Positions 14,180-14,298 of a stretch of DNA of 14,298 nucleotides are shown piece by piece. The position numbers and the translations under genes were made by a program. Origin of the DNA: Brevibacillus_F sp035644815 (GTDB taxonomy: Bacteria > Bacillota > Bacilli > Brevibacillales > Brevibacillaceae); the NCBI GenBank assembly GCA_035644815.1, contig DASQNU010000084.1, positions 1 through 14,298 on the forward strand, in the 5' to 3' direction. The notes beneath the pieces were generated by a model that was not told the DNA's origin, searched no databases, and saw nothing but the letters and a program-made list of their open reading frames with translations. Every line of letters starts with the position of its first letter. Positions within the stretch are counted from its first letter, which is position 1.

Positions 14180-14298
14180 ATGGTGCAAAGTTTATGGGAT
14201 CGGTCGAAGGCGGCACAAATCCAACCGGGACTTGATGAATTGGTCTACCGATCCAATCTGCTCGGGACCGATCGGCGTGTTTGCAATTGGGGCGGAGG
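14180..14298 (+). CDS. rhaEW: Bifunctional rhamnulose-1-phosphate aldolase / L-lactaldehyde dehydrogenase, N-terminal fragment (RhaEW/YuxG type)
   Basis: Only the first 39 complete codons are inside the window; the frame is open at the right edge. The visible residues contain GLDELVYRSNLLGTDRRVCNW followed by GGG, with the class-II aldolase start pattern (R-SNLLG-DR-VCNWGGGN) known from B. subtilis YuxG and other RhaEW proteins. These carry an N-terminal aldolase that cleaves rhamnulose-1-phosphate to dihydroxyacetone phosphate and L-lactaldehyde, and a C-terminal short-chain dehydrogenase that oxidises lactaldehyde. AGGAGG lies 6 bases before the ATG. It follows the isomerase gene by 122 bases on the same strand and is likely in the same operon. 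The dehydrogenase half cannot be confirmed here, so the bifunctional call rests on recognising the family from its N-terminus. Confidence 0.8.
   Translation, partial: MVQSLWDRSKAAQIQPGLDELVYRSNLLGTDRRVCNWGG

Overview
The window looks like chromosome from a low- to mid-GC, Gram-positive, spore-former-type Bacillota, most likely Brevibacillus/Paenibacillus-like. The reasons are strong AGGAGG-type ribosome sites, sigma-A-like promoters, G+C-balanced genes between AT-rich spacers, a PpaX-type pyrophosphatase, a YngK-type secreted glycosidase-like protein, a CcpA-type cre box and GmuD/YuxG-like sugar genes. This assignment is inference from gene content. I saw no phage, transposon, CRISPR, rRNA or tRNA.

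Layout, left to right. (1) A VanX-type D-Ala-D-Ala dipeptidase (minus) is divergent from a flavin amine-oxidase-superfamily oxidoreductase (plus); overlapping palindromes sit on the dipeptidase promoter. (2) A shared terminator follows, then a convergent alpha/beta hydrolase (minus) with an export signal and four C-terminal membrane helices. (3) A secreted YngK/DUF187 glycosidase-like protein has its own promoter and terminator. (4) ppaX is followed, with no visible terminator, by a transmembrane chemoreceptor. A 9-bp arm next to ppaX is exactly complementary to the chemoreceptor ribosome-binding site. (5) A two-domain chromate transporter (chrA) is followed by the last ~65 codons of a broken GNAT acetyltransferase and a terminator. 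(6) A GH1 6-phospho-beta-glucosidase (GmuD-like) has no transport system beside it. (7) A deoxy-sugar catabolic locus occupies the right end: an AraC-type regulator (minus) is divergent from an L-arabinose/L-fucose-isomerase-family enzyme (plus). The next gene is the start of a bifunctional rhamnulose-1-phosphate aldolase/lactaldehyde dehydrogenase (RhaEW/YuxG type), cut by the window edge.

How the genes work together. Most units are independent one-gene transcripts bounded by hairpin terminators. The coherent system is at the right end: regulator, isomerase and RhaEW are what is expected of an L-rhamnose (6-deoxy-hexose) regulon. The shared promoter region contains a good cre match (12493-12506), so glucose repression is likely. 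The notable point is that the isomerase has the AraA/FucI fold rather than the usual RhaA type. The GH1 gene and PpaX fit the same theme of PTS/HPr/CcpA-controlled carbohydrate use, but PTS genes and hprK are not in the window.

I found no wholly new system. The best candidates for a second look are the non-canonical isomerase in the rhamnose-type locus, the ribosome-site-sequestering repeat before the chemoreceptor, and the palindrome cluster at the dipeptidase promoter.
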